From contig CANQXS010000006.1 of NCBI GenBank assembly GCA_947627875.1, positions 60,552 to 124,551 on the forward strand: DNA of 64,000 nt, in the 5' to 3' direction. Both the position numbers and the translations under genes were made by a program. The stretch comes from an uncultured Clostridia bacterium (GTDB lineage: Bacteria > Bacillota > Clostridia > Oscillospirales > Ruminococcaceae). The notes beneath the pieces are model-generated. The model was not told where the DNA came from, made no database searches, and worked only from the letters and a program-made list of their open reading frames with translations. This document shows, piece by piece, positions 8,718 to 17,511 of this stretch. Within the stretch, counting starts at the first letter, position 1; every line of letters begins with the position of its first letter.

Positions 8718-10304
8718 TTACCGATAGTTTTCGATTTCATCTCTTGTTATGACGGCTTCGCTGTTATAAAAGCGGACCCATTCGACGTCCTGCATATATT
8801 TTCCGCCCGCGGAATAGTCCCCCGTCCAGGTCGAGCAGTAGAGCCAGAAGGTCCTGTCCCGCGCTATCGAGTCGGGGTCGGGCAGGTCGGAACACTCGCT
8901 CAGCGCTACCGGCTTCTTAGGAGATATCTCTGAAGCCGCGAGCATAAAGTTTACCCCGCTCTGCGGCGGAGGCGTTTCGTCGGCGCCGTAGTAGATATCG
9001 AGCGAGATTATATCGGCATAGCCGTCGCCGACATACCAATCGGCGCTCTGACCGTTCCAGACCCAGATCAGGTTGCCGAGGTCCCAGTAGAGGCTCATTC
9101 GCTCGTAGATAAGCCTGTAGAGCCAGAGATAGCTCTCGGCACTCTCGGACCACCAGAACTGCCCGCTGCTCGCCTCGGGCAAAGGTCGGAACAAAACCGC
9201 AACTCCGGCTTCCTTAAGCCTGAGAAGCTGCTGCGAAACTTTGTCTATCCCGTCGACGAGGGCAACCGTTTCTGCCGCAACGTCGCCGGATTCATAGCGG
9301 AGCTCGAGCGCCGCAGGGTCCATCGCCGCTATATCGAGCTTTGTGACCGCCTTTTCGAGGTCGAACGGAGTTTTCGAGCGGTAAACCGAACCCGCCATCG
9401 CCCAGTTCCAGACATAGCCGACTATTCCTCCCTCGTCTGCCCATTCGAGCGCAAGCTCGATGTCGCCGGTGTCGTTTCCCGCGGCGTAGTCCATAAGCTC
9501 GCCGAAGCGAACGGCGGGGTATCTGCCCGTGAGCGCGTAAACGCCGTCGAGCTCGGCGCTGCTCCCCTGAGAGCACTGCTGACCGCTCAGAACGCCGCTG
9601 CCGTATTGCGAAAGCAGGTAGGAATAGAGCATCTCTGCGCTTTCGTCGGCGTATTTGTTTGAAAGCGCGGAATCGGGCAGGTAGTCGAGCCCGAGTATTT
9701 CCTCGGAATTTTCGATGACGACGCAGTCGATATAGATTTGCGCTTCAAAATCCGAAAAGGATATCTGCGCGCCGCCCTTAGGGAGGTAAATATTGTCGAA
9801 CCTGAGAGCCTCAAATTCGCCGCTGCCCGAAATTTCAAACCCGCCGATCGGGGAGCCGTTTACCGAAAGTACACCCTTTGCGGGCGTATCCGAAGCCGCC
9901 CGAAGGGTTATGAAGTAGTGCTGAGGCGATGGTATCTCCGCCTCGATAACAAGGCTCCCGCCGCCGAAGATCCCGCCTACGCAGCCGCTGCCGGAATACC
10001 CCTCGCGTGAATCGGTTATCACGGCGGGCTCGCCGACTATCCCCTCCTCCGCTTCGATCAGCATTTCGACCTCGGAGGGTTCGTATTCAAAGCCGAGGGG
10101 CGCAGTCTCGGGGTAGCGGGGCGCGTCTATAGCCTCTATAGCGGGCGTCGTCTCGCTGACGCTGACAGTCGTCTCTGGCGGGAGGGTAATGCTTACGGCG
10201 GGCTGAGTTTCGGGTGCAGTAGTCGCGGAGCCGTCGGGCTCGGAAAAAGAACACCCCGACAGCAAAATAAGCCCGCAGAGGAGCATTATCGCAAATCTTT
10301 TCAT
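8718..10304 (-). CDS. GH26-family glycoside hydrolase lipoprotein with N-terminal CBM35-like module
   Basis: 528 residues. Signal peptide with lipobox LLSGC, then a Thr/Pro/Glu-rich linker. About 78-195 looks like a CBM35-type module (MLIEAEEG, GYSGSGCVGGIF, ITLRAAS, IYLPKGGAQISF). From about 210 the GH26 TIM barrel follows: GSGVLSGQQC, VGYVWNWAM, acid/base region VLFRPLPEASSGQFWW, LIWVWNGQSADWYVGD and nucleophile region PVALSECSD. GH26 enzymes are mostly endo-beta-1,4-mannanases acting by retention, with Glu in both regions present here. The usual His before the acid/base Glu (R-P-x-H-E) is Pro, so substrate or activity could differ. Lipid anchoring would hold it at the surface beside the solute-binding protein and permeases encoded upstream. 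A stem-loop separates it from the upstream permease gene. Confidence 0.85.
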   Translation of the reverse strand: MKRFAIMLLCGLILLSGCSFSEPDGSATTAPETQPAVSITLPPETTVSVSETTPAIEAIDAPRYPETAPLGFEYEPSEVEMLIEAEEGIVGEPAVITDSREGYSGSGCVGGIFGGGSLVIEAEIPSPQHYFITLRAASDTPAKGVLSVNGSPIGGFEISGSGEFEALRFDNIYLPKGGAQISFSDFEAQIYIDCVVIENSEEILGLDYLPDSALSNKYADESAEMLYSYLLSQYGSGVLSGQQCSQGSSAELDGVYALTGRYPAVRFGELMDYAAGNDTGDIELALEWADEGGIVGYVWNWAMAGSVYRSKTPFDLEKAVTKLDIAAMDPAALELRYESGDVAAETVALVDGIDKVSQQLLRLKEAGVAVLFRPLPEASSGQFWWSESAESYLWLYRLIYERMSLYWDLGNLIWVWNGQSADWYVGDGYADIISLDIYYGADETPPPQSGVNFMLAASEISPKKPVALSECSDLPDPDSIARDRTFWLYCSTWTGDYSAGGKYMQDVEWVRFYNSEAVITRDEIENYR

Positions 10305-10349
10305 TTTTAAAACAACACTCCCGCAGACTCATTTATACGCAGACGGCAT

Positions 10350-10380
10350 AAGCCTGCCGTCCGCTGAAGACGGCAGGCTT
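10350..10380 (-). terminator. Stem-loop between permease and GH26 genes (attenuator or processing hairpin)
   Basis: 11-bp perfect stem AAGCCTGCCGT / ACGGCAGGCTT with a 9-nt loop. On the minus strand it is followed by ATGCCGTC, not a T-tract, so it may stabilise the upstream mRNA or only partly terminate. Confidence 0.55.
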
Positions 10381-10393
10381 TGCGAATCGAGAA

Positions 10394-11548
10394 TTACATA
10401 CCGGTAAGACCGGATCTTGCAAGACCCTCGGTGAAGTATTTCTGTAGGAATACATACATAACGAGGATCGGCGCTATCGAAAGCAGACATCCGGATTCGA
10501 GCCATACGATTTTCTTTCTCGTACCGACCTGCTGACCGCTGAACAGTCGTTGGTCGAGCGTATCCGAAAGCTTTCTGAGCTGAAGCGCGACGGTATGGTT
10601 GCTTGTGAAGAACGTCGAGCTGATATAGAAGTCGTTCCAATACCAGACTATCGCGAAGAGGAAGACGGTGAGGAATGAAGTGGATGCGTTAGGAACCATT
10701 ATTCTGATGAAGGTCTTGAAAGGTCCGCAGCCGTCGAGGTAGGCGGCGTCTTCAAGCTCTATCGGCAGTCCGCGGAAGAACTGGCGGAAGATGAAGATGA
10801 ACAGACCCGACTTGATGCCGTTTGCGAAGATCGCGGGGGCATACATAACTATCGGCATATTGATCAGCGAAACGTACCACTGACCGGTGGGCTCGCCTGC
10901 GGGGGATATTATCTCCTGAATGACCTTGGGGTCCTGAGTAGAGCTGTAGGCGATCTGCTTTACTCCCAAAATGTGGAGCAGCTTGACGAGACCGAAGCCC
11001 TTGAAGAACGCATACTGGAGATAGAGCGGGATAACGGTTATCTGCGGAGGAACGATTATCTGCATAATTACCAGCGCGAAGCAGATGCCCTTTCCCTTGA
11101 AGTTGAATCTCGCAAGACCGTAGCCGGTTATCGCGCAGACAACGACCGAGAGCAGCGAGCAGACGATGTTGAGCTTAATGGTGTTCCAAAGGGTGGGACC
11201 GAAGTCCATAGTCTCCCAGACATCTATCATATTGCTCATAGTGAACGATTTCGGAAGCCAGATAACCGAAGGGTCGGTCATCTGAACGTTGGGTCTGAAA
11301 GCGGTCGAGAACATGTAGATGAGGGGATAGAGAATTACGAAGCAGAGACCGAAGAGGATAAGGAAGCGGAAGAAGGGCCAGACCTTGCTTACTATGGCTC
11401 TGCGGCGCATATACCTGATATGCTCGGGCGAGATGATTCGTTCGTCGAGAGTGCCCGCTTTTTTGGCTGCTTTATAAGCCTTGTGGCGCTCTTTAAGAGC
11501 CTTTTCACGCTCTTTTGCGAACTGTCTTTCTTCTTTAGCGGTTGCCAT
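10394..11548 (-). CDS. CUT1-type ABC sugar transporter permease (MalG-like), second pair
   Basis: 384 residues, longer than typical MalG (about 280-300). The N-terminal 65 residues are highly charged and cytosolic (EERQFAKEREKALKERHKAY). Six transmembrane helices follow, and an insertion of about 40 residues sits between helices 3 and 4 (around KLLHILGVKQIAYSSTQDP). The EAA loop that docks on the ATPase reads EDAAYLDGCGPFKTFIRIMVP in part, with the conserved Gly. Start ATG has AGGGAGGG upstream, 14 nt after its partner gene. Expected to import a carbohydrate with the permease at 11563-12606; no sugar-type ATPase is in this operon, so an MsmX-like protein should energise it. The extra loop faces outside and may contact a surface partner. 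Confidence 0.88.
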   Translation of the reverse strand: MATAKEERQFAKEREKALKERHKAYKAAKKAGTLDERIISPEHIRYMRRRAIVSKVWPFFRFLILFGLCFVILYPLIYMFSTAFRPNVQMTDPSVIWLPKSFTMSNMIDVWETMDFGPTLWNTIKLNIVCSLLSVVVCAITGYGLARFNFKGKGICFALVIMQIIVPPQITVIPLYLQYAFFKGFGLVKLLHILGVKQIAYSSTQDPKVIQEIISPAGEPTGQWYVSLINMPIVMYAPAIFANGIKSGLFIFIFRQFFRGLPIELEDAAYLDGCGPFKTFIRIMVPNASTSFLTVFLFAIVWYWNDFYISSTFFTSNHTVALQLRKLSDTLDQRLFSGQQVGTRKKIVWLESGCLLSIAPILVMYVFLQKYFTEGLARSGLTGM

Positions 11549-11562
11549 TCAATATCCCTCCC

Positions 11563-12606
11563 TTATACTTCGTAGTAAACAAACTTGTTGATTATCGGCA
11601 GCACGATGCATAGCGCAATAATGACTATCAGGAAGTATGCCCAAGCCATAGCCGCCGATTCCCCGTGATACCAAGCCGACGCCCGAGCGAGGACCAGCGA
11701 CATAACACTGTTGTTCGGGTCGATGAAGGAGTCAACTATCGTATAGATAAGGTTGGTAACTATCATCGGGCTGATATAGGGTATCGTGATTTTCCAGAAG
11801 AATTCCCAGGCGGTCGCGCCCTCTATCGAGGCGGCTTCCTTAGCCGAGAAGGGAATATTCTGAAGCGCTGAGAGGAAGATGATTATCTGGATACCGGAGT
11901 TCCAAACGAGGTTGAATACGTTCGACGTGACCGTTGAGATCATATCCGTGACCTTGTCGCTGATGTTGTAAACTCCCAAGAAGTTGAACAGCGCGCCGGT
12001 CATATCCGTTTCAAACATCGTCGAGAACTGGTCGGCGCCTCCCGAATAACCCGACGTGTCCATATCGCCGTTGATGATGCTGAGTACAGGACCCGTCGCG
12101 ATGATAACGGGGAGGAAGAAGACCGCACGGGCAAAGGTTCTGCCGCGGAACTTCTGGTTGAGGATGACCGCTATGAATATCGAGAAGACGATAATAAGCG
12201 GGGTCTTCCAGAGGGTGTTGGAAAGGACTGCGAGGAGAGCCTCGGTATATTCGGTATTTTCGCGGAACGCCTTTATGTAGTTCTGAATACCGATGAACTT
12301 GGTCTCCATATAGCCCAGCTTGACCGCGGTTTCGTTGAATGAATACCAGAGCGAGACTAAGAGCGGTCTTACGAAGAAGTAAAGCGAACCGATGAGCCAT
12401 ATCGCGAGGAAGCCGTATGCATAGAGCGATTTGCGCTTTTCATAAGGTATCCTCAAGCCCTTTTGCTTCTGGGGCTTAGGCTCTTTTGCGGGCTTTGCCG
12501 CTTTTTCGGGCTTCGGAGCCTTCGGCTCTTTTACCTTTGGCGCTTTTACCTTCGGAGCCTTGACTTCCGGAGCGGTCTCTACAGCCGCGTTATTGGTTTC
12601 AGCCAT
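11563..12606 (-). CDS. CUT1-type ABC sugar transporter permease (MalF-like), second pair
   Basis: 347 residues. The first 55 residues form a Lys/Pro/Ala-rich cytosolic tail with KAPKV repeats, then about six transmembrane helices of the binding-protein-dependent transport family. EAA loop: KEAASIEGATAWEFFWKITI, with conserved Ala-Ala and Gly. Its ATG overlaps the DUF5696 stop by one nt (TAATG), so translation is coupled and the DUF5696 protein holds the position where a solute-binding protein gene normally sits. Pairs with the MalG-like permease just downstream. The basic tail resembles that of the ATPase encoded at 22452-23414 only in its charge; its purpose is unknown. Confidence 0.88.
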   Translation of the reverse strand: MAETNNAAVETAPEVKAPKVKAPKVKEPKAPKPEKAAKPAKEPKPQKQKGLRIPYEKRKSLYAYGFLAIWLIGSLYFFVRPLLVSLWYSFNETAVKLGYMETKFIGIQNYIKAFRENTEYTEALLAVLSNTLWKTPLIIVFSIFIAVILNQKFRGRTFARAVFFLPVIIATGPVLSIINGDMDTSGYSGGADQFSTMFETDMTGALFNFLGVYNISDKVTDMISTVTSNVFNLVWNSGIQIIIFLSALQNIPFSAKEAASIEGATAWEFFWKITIPYISPMIVTNLIYTIVDSFIDPNNSVMSLVLARASAWYHGESAAMAWAYFLIVIIALCIVLPIINKFVYYEV

Positions 12607-15149
12607 TAGTCCTTACCTCCTTTGACGTATTCGGTGTAGTTATAGGTCTTGCCGTTTGCGGTGATATCGCCGGTGCTGAGGTTTACGACCGTCTTATATC
12701 CGTTGGAGTAGGTGGTCGTTATTTCGCTGCCGTCGATGACGTAATCGGTAATCGTGGCGTCTTTTGCAGGAGCAAGAACCTCGTTCACGAGCTTATATGC
12801 GCCCGCTGCCTCTTCGAGCCAGCCGTCAGCGGTGCAGTAGAAGAGGTCGACATAATCGGTGTTGACGAGCTCGGTGGCTTCTTTGTTTATAAAGTCGAAG
12901 TGGATATTCGAGCCGGCGGCTATAGCCTTGAGAACCGCAACCGTTGTATCGGGAGTGCCGTTTACGGCTTCCGAAGCATAGTCAACATATCCGTGAAGGA
13001 CCATCTGGTAGAACGGAACGTCGTAATCGGTGACCTTGAACTGGCTCGACTGAAGAGTCAGGTTGTCTATCCTGTTTACATACGGGATAACGTAAGCGTT
13101 GGGCGCGTCGGCTATCGTCTTTCCGTTCGATTCTATAGCGGCCTTGTAGTAGTCTACAACATACTGCGCGGTCGCGTAGCGGTTGGTGCGGTATTTGTTC
13201 GAGAAGTCGCTCCAGAGGGTGTTGGCTACAAGACCGAGCCCTGCGCCCTGATCGTATTTGCCGAGGTTTTTCGTGACCTTTTCGGAGAGCTTTTCAATGG
13301 ATCTCGGGCTGAGAAGCGCGGGGGCTACGCCCGAATCGGGAGTGCCGTAGGCGATGTTATAGGTGTACTGCCTCGAGTAGGACTTGGAAACTCTGTAAGC
13401 GGTGTTGAAGAGGGTCCAGAAGCCGTTGCCGTTCGAGCTGAAAGTTATGCCCGAAACGCTGGCGTAGTAATCTACGCCGGTATCGGCAAACGCCTTGAGC
13501 ATCTTCTTATAGGCGCTCTTTCCGCCGAGGACCGAGGCTATCGAGGAGCCGGTGTCTATCTTCTTGCCCATCGAATCGTCGGACCAGTCGTTGTAGTTGA
13601 CGACCAGCTTGTCGACTCCGAGGTCCTGAAGCTTAGTAACTATATCGGTCGCTTCTTCAAAGGTGGTGAAAGCGGTCTTGAGACCGATAGGAACGCCGAG
13701 GATCGACTTTGACTTGCGGGTGCCGCCGTAGAAGTCGATATAAAGGGCGGGATCGGAGGCTCCTTCCTTCTTGGTCAGACCCTTTTCTTCGATGAGATAG
13801 TTTCTGTAAACGTCGGCTATCTCGGCTACGGTAACGGTGTCTCCCTTGGCGACAACGGGGTAAAGCCTTACGCCTACCTTCGGTACGCCGATGGTGCCGT
13901 CGCCCTTTTCAAAGACGATTATGGCGGTGGAGTCGCCGGTCATATAGTAGTTGTCGTTAGAGCGGAGGGTAAAGGAGAAGTAGCAGCTGTTATACCAGGA
14001 GTTCTCGTTCTTGGAATAGGCTACCGAGGCGTTCGCCTGGGCGAAGGTGTCGCCGTAGGCGGCTATCGTCACAAGACCCGTCTTGCCGTATACCATCGCC
14101 ATAACCGGCAGGTTAGCCTGCTCGGTCTGGTCGGGGGCGTTCTCTCTTACCTGGGTAATATCGCGCCCGTAGACCGGCTGAGTATAATCGGCGTAGGTGC
14201 CCTTGCCGTTGTTGAAATTGATAACGGCGCCCGAGCCGTCGGGGATGAGCATATATCCTTCCTGATCCTCGGTTGCTGCGCCGACGTAGGGCAGGATACC
14301 CAGCTGGGTCAGGATAATGGTGTCGCTCGACTTGGACTGGTCGTCTTCGACCTCGGGGTCGTAGCCGTTCGATTCCTTTATCTCATCGGTGTTGATGTAA
14401 ACGTCGATATATCCGTCCTCGAGGATTATGTAGAGCGGAACGGTGGCGTTGGCTGTCTGGAGCCTGTAGGTCACCTTGAGACCGCCCTCGACCGGCTCCA
14501 TCTTGGTGTTGCCGCGCGAGGTGGACTGACGGTAGGAATAGAGGAACGCCGATGAGGTGATGAGGTCGGTGGCGTTGCCGTACTTATAGGAGAGGTTCGA
14601 GAGTCGGTTTTCGCGAAGGCTCGACTTGTTGGTCGAGGTGTCGGCGAGAGCGTTTATCGGGTTGGTCCAGATGAGCTCGCCGGTCTCCTTTACGAATATG
14701 CCTATTCTCTCGAGCTCGGCGTCTTCAACGCCGGGATCGTAGTAGAGAATGAAGTCGTCGTTCTCGGCGGCTACCTGGCAAGTAGCCAGCGCCTCTTCAT
14801 CGGTGATGAGGGGTACGGTCGCGTCGAATTCGCTTTCTTCATCTCCGGTCGCTTCGTCGGCTGGAGCTTCCTCGCCTTCTGTGGGAGCTTCTTCACCCTC
14901 GGCGGGAGCTTCTTCTCCCTCAACAGGAGCCTCTTCTCCGTCGGCAGGAGCTTCTTCGCCCTCTGCGGGGGCTTCTGCGTCTGCGGGTTCTTCCGTTTCG
15001 CCTTCGGCGGGCTCGGCAGTATCGACCTCGTCGGTCTGAACGTCGGCGTCCGCTTCGTTTTCATCGGCAAAAGCGGGAATTGCCGCGACTGATATCAGGA
15101 TTGCCGCTGCAAGCAGGCAAGCCAGTAATCTCAGAAATACATTTCTCAT
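12606..15149 (-). CDS. DUF5696-family secreted protein
   Basis: 847 residues. Signal peptide (about 1-28, AAIPAFA-DE) without a lipobox, followed by an acidic low-complexity stretch of seven-residue repeats (GEEAPAE/GEEAPAD, about 50-95). The folded part starts near residue 115 and carries DUF5696-type segments: EGYMLIPDGSGAVINFNNGK, YTQPVYGRDI, and a likely TIM-barrel half with LYIDFYGGT, KLVVNYNDWSDDSMG, DYYASVSGITF, GLGLVANTLWSDFSN and PFYQMVLHGYVDYA. The family has no established function that I know of; the barrel-like pattern with several conserved Asp/Tyr/Trp suggests a carbohydrate-active or glycan-binding role (inference). No wall anchor is visible. It lies between the Yip1-family gene (22-nt gap) and the second permease pair (1-nt overlap), making it a core part of this transport locus. 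Confidence 0.8.
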   Translation of the reverse strand: MRNVFLRLLACLLAAAILISVAAIPAFADENEADADVQTDEVDTAEPAEGETEEPADAEAPAEGEEAPADGEEAPVEGEEAPAEGEEAPTEGEEAPADEATGDEESEFDATVPLITDEEALATCQVAAENDDFILYYDPGVEDAELERIGIFVKETGELIWTNPINALADTSTNKSSLRENRLSNLSYKYGNATDLITSSAFLYSYRQSTSRGNTKMEPVEGGLKVTYRLQTANATVPLYIILEDGYIDVYINTDEIKESNGYDPEVEDDQSKSSDTIILTQLGILPYVGAATEDQEGYMLIPDGSGAVINFNNGKGTYADYTQPVYGRDITQVRENAPDQTEQANLPVMAMVYGKTGLVTIAAYGDTFAQANASVAYSKNENSWYNSCYFSFTLRSNDNYYMTGDSTAIIVFEKGDGTIGVPKVGVRLYPVVAKGDTVTVAEIADVYRNYLIEEKGLTKKEGASDPALYIDFYGGTRKSKSILGVPIGLKTAFTTFEEATDIVTKLQDLGVDKLVVNYNDWSDDSMGKKIDTGSSIASVLGGKSAYKKMLKAFADTGVDYYASVSGITFSSNGNGFWTLFNTAYRVSKSYSRQYTYNIAYGTPDSGVAPALLSPRSIEKLSEKVTKNLGKYDQGAGLGLVANTLWSDFSNKYRTNRYATAQYVVDYYKAAIESNGKTIADAPNAYVIPYVNRIDNLTLQSSQFKVTDYDVPFYQMVLHGYVDYASEAVNGTPDTTVAVLKAIAAGSNIHFDFINKEATELVNTDYVDLFYCTADGWLEEAAGAYKLVNEVLAPAKDATITDYVIDGSEITTTYSNGYKTVVNLSTGDITANGKTYNYTEYVKGGKD

Positions 15150-15171
15150 AATTTACTCACTTTCTGCTGCG

Positions 15172-15807
15172 TCAGCTTCTAACTCTGTAGAGTATTTCGG
15201 TGTAAATAGTTGCGAAGAAAACGTATACCTGCTGGAAGAGCGACATAACCAGAGCCAACAGGCAGAGGATAAGCAGCATTCCGAGCACAGTGCAGATCAT
15301 ACTTACTATCGTCATAGTAAAGCTGTATTGATGGCAGGCTTTCATTCCGAAGATCATCAGAACTACCGACCACCAGAGACCTACCTGGGATATCGCGGTA
15401 TACCAAATGCTTTCGTCGAGCGTGATCCCGTAGGATACAAGGGTCGCAAGGAAGTTGCAGACGATGTACGGGACCAGCGCGTATGCGGTGTAGATTGCTA
15501 CTCTGCGCATATTTCCTTCGCCGTCGAACAGGGTGCAGATACTCCAGTTGGCGACTACCCAGGTCGCGTAGTACGCAACCGACTGCACGAGTATCGGGAC
15601 GATGTTGAATACATCGGAATACGCCTTCATATTATAGGCGAATCCGCCGTATCTCGCGGAAAATACCTGAGAGCAGAAGAGCAGGAAAACGATGAAGAAG
15701 GCAATTTTTAACGAGCCGGCTTTCTTCCATCTCATATCCTCATAGCCTTCGGTCGGGTGGAAGACAACATGCTTTACCCATTGCCACGGTTTCATATCAT
15801 AAATCAT
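15172..15807 (-). CDS. Yip1-domain membrane protein
   Basis: 211 residues with an N-terminal HPTEGYEDMRWKKAGS segment typical of bacterial Yip1 proteins, in which a short amphipathic stretch precedes a bundle of about five helices (about 30-50, 68-92, 105-128, 138-158, 165-198). The start codon overlaps the stop of the NHL-protein gene in an ATGA, so the two are translationally coupled. Bacterial Yip1 proteins are structurally linked to eukaryotic membrane-trafficking proteins but have no settled role. Here the coupling to a TPR/NHL membrane protein and the position between two CUT1 permease pairs point to an assembly or scaffold role for the transport complex (inference). Confidence 0.8.
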   Translation of the reverse strand: MIYDMKPWQWVKHVVFHPTEGYEDMRWKKAGSLKIAFFIVFLLFCSQVFSARYGGFAYNMKAYSDVFNIVPILVQSVAYYATWVVANWSICTLFDGEGNMRRVAIYTAYALVPYIVCNFLATLVSYGITLDESIWYTAISQVGLWWSVVLMIFGMKACHQYSFTMTIVSMICTVLGMLLILCLLALVMSLFQQVYVFFATIYTEILYRVRS

Positions 15808-17474
15808 TTACCCTTGCCCCCTTTCTTAGCGTTTTCTACAATATTCTGAATAAGCGTCTTTCCCTTTGCGGCGACTATCGAAACGCCGGTAGCTATAAGC
15901 TTCTGCGGGATCTTTTTCTTCTTCTTCAGAATGTTGATTGTTATCCAGGCGACTGCGACCAACAGGATAATGACCACATAGAGCGTGAAGTTCTTTCTGA
16001 GGGATTCCTGGCGGTTTGCCTCGAACGCCTTATCGTAGTCGGTGTCGGTGAAGGCGAGCTTCGCGTATTTCATAGCGCCTTCGTAGTCGTTCTGGTTGTA
16101 GAGAGCCTTGGCGGTTCCGACGAGAGCCATATAATAGCCGCCGTCGCGCTTTAAGACTTCCTGCCAAATCTCGTAGGCTTCTTCGTAGAGACCTCTGTTA
16201 TGGAGCGCGATAGCCTCGTGGACGTATCTGCCGAACTCGGTGAGACCGAAGACCGTTATATCGCAGTTTCTGCCGTCGAGGACGTAGATATTGTCGCCGT
16301 GGGATTCTATTGCGTTGGGGTTGTAGAATCCGCCGCGCTGCTCCTCCTGGTCGAATCCGAATATGAGAAGCTGGTTGCAGCGCTCGTCATACTGGAATAT
16401 TCTTCCCGAGGTGTAGTCGAGGATGTTTACGAAGTGCTCCTCCGAAACGGATATATCGGTAAGACGGGTGGCGTAGGTGGTGCCGTTGTAGGTTACCGAT
16501 ATCTGGTCGCCGAACTTATTGTTATCGGCTGTTCTTTCAAGAATGTTGTAGCCCGCGGGGTTCATCTTCTTTACGGCGTCGGTCGAGGCGTTGGCGACTT
16601 CCGTTACCGTCCAGATAAAGCCCTCGTCGTCGATATCGAAGTTGGCGTATTCGACAGGGGTCGTTTTAACGAGCGAGGCGAGCTGCTCTTCCGAGGCGAT
16701 CTTTCTCCAGATCTTGTTCCTTATTACCTCTGCGGTAACTTCGACTCGGTTCGCGCCGTAGTAGCCGACGAATGAGCCGGAATCCGAGAACATTATCGCT
16801 CCCTTGTTGACCGCCGGGCAGATGACGTAAACGTTCTTGGCGGCGTCGACGAGGACCTTTGTGCAGTAGAACGAAACGGAGTCATAGAGCTCGGTCTCGG
16901 GGCGGTAATACTCGCTGAGTATCCTTGCGCTCGTCTTTGTCTCTTCTACGCACTTTACAATGCGCTGATTGTCTCTGTCGGCGATGTACATAACGTCGTC
17001 TTCGTCAACAAAGATACCGTAAGGCGCCCTGAGCTCATCGGCATCGACGACGGTCTCGTTGCCCTCTTCGTCGACTATGGTATGCTTGGTATAGCTTCCG
17101 GGGAAGTTTTTATAGCAGGCAAGGAGGTTGAACTCGAGGTCGGTCTTGATTATACGGTTGTTGCCGGTGTCGACTATGTAGAATTCGTTGTTGGGAGAGA
17201 GGAAGAAGTCCTTCATATCCGACATCGTCGCGGGTTCGTCTTCGCTGATAAAGAATTCGCTGTTCGGATCGGAGAGCTGCTCGAGGTGCATAGTCACCGA
17301 ATCGTAGGTGGCGACTACCTCGTAGCCCGCCTGCGAGGGGATCGCGTTGAACCAGGCGTCGTAGTTGTAGGTCGTATACGGGTCGACCGCGCTCACCGTT
17401 GCCGACATCGACATAACGGCAAGAACCGCAGCGAGCAGTATACTTAATAGCTTTTTGATTTTCATGTTTCTCAC
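15804..17474 (-). CDS. NHL-repeat beta-propeller / TPR protein with C-terminal membrane anchor
   Basis: 556 residues from a GTG with AGAAAGGTG upstream; an ATG three codons later is the alternative start. Signal peptide about 1-29. The extracellular part holds NHL-type repeats (NEFYIVDTGNNRIIKTD; DVMYIADRDNQRIVKC; DNIYVLDGRNCDITVFG), probably one propeller, followed near 440-500 by two TPR-like helical pairs (ALHNRGLYEEAYEIWQEVL; ALYNQNDYEGAMKYAKLAF). A transmembrane helix (about 512-530) and a basic cytosolic tail with KKKKK end the protein. It should expose a protein- or glycan-binding platform on the outer face of the membrane. Coupled to the Yip1 gene downstream and 37 nt after the first permease pair. 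Confidence 0.82.
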   Translation of the reverse strand: MRNMKIKKLLSILLAAVLAVMSMSATVSAVDPYTTYNYDAWFNAIPSQAGYEVVATYDSVTMHLEQLSDPNSEFFISEDEPATMSDMKDFFLSPNNEFYIVDTGNNRIIKTDLEFNLLACYKNFPGSYTKHTIVDEEGNETVVDADELRAPYGIFVDEDDVMYIADRDNQRIVKCVEETKTSARILSEYYRPETELYDSVSFYCTKVLVDAAKNVYVICPAVNKGAIMFSDSGSFVGYYGANRVEVTAEVIRNKIWRKIASEEQLASLVKTTPVEYANFDIDDEGFIWTVTEVANASTDAVKKMNPAGYNILERTADNNKFGDQISVTYNGTTYATRLTDISVSEEHFVNILDYTSGRIFQYDERCNQLLIFGFDQEEQRGGFYNPNAIESHGDNIYVLDGRNCDITVFGLTEFGRYVHEAIALHNRGLYEEAYEIWQEVLKRDGGYYMALVGTAKALYNQNDYEGAMKYAKLAFTDTDYDKAFEANRQESLRKNFTLYVVIILLVAVAWITINILKKKKKIPQKLIATGVSIVAAKGKTLIQNIVENAKKGGKGK

Positions 17475-17511
17475 CGCTTATCACCTTTCTATGTATTTTT
17501 GGTCTTAAGAA

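Noticed and set aside
14749..15039. Ser/Ala/Gly repeat protein antisense to the DUF5696 gene
   Set aside because: By-product of the 21-bp repeats that code GEEAPAE units on the other strand.
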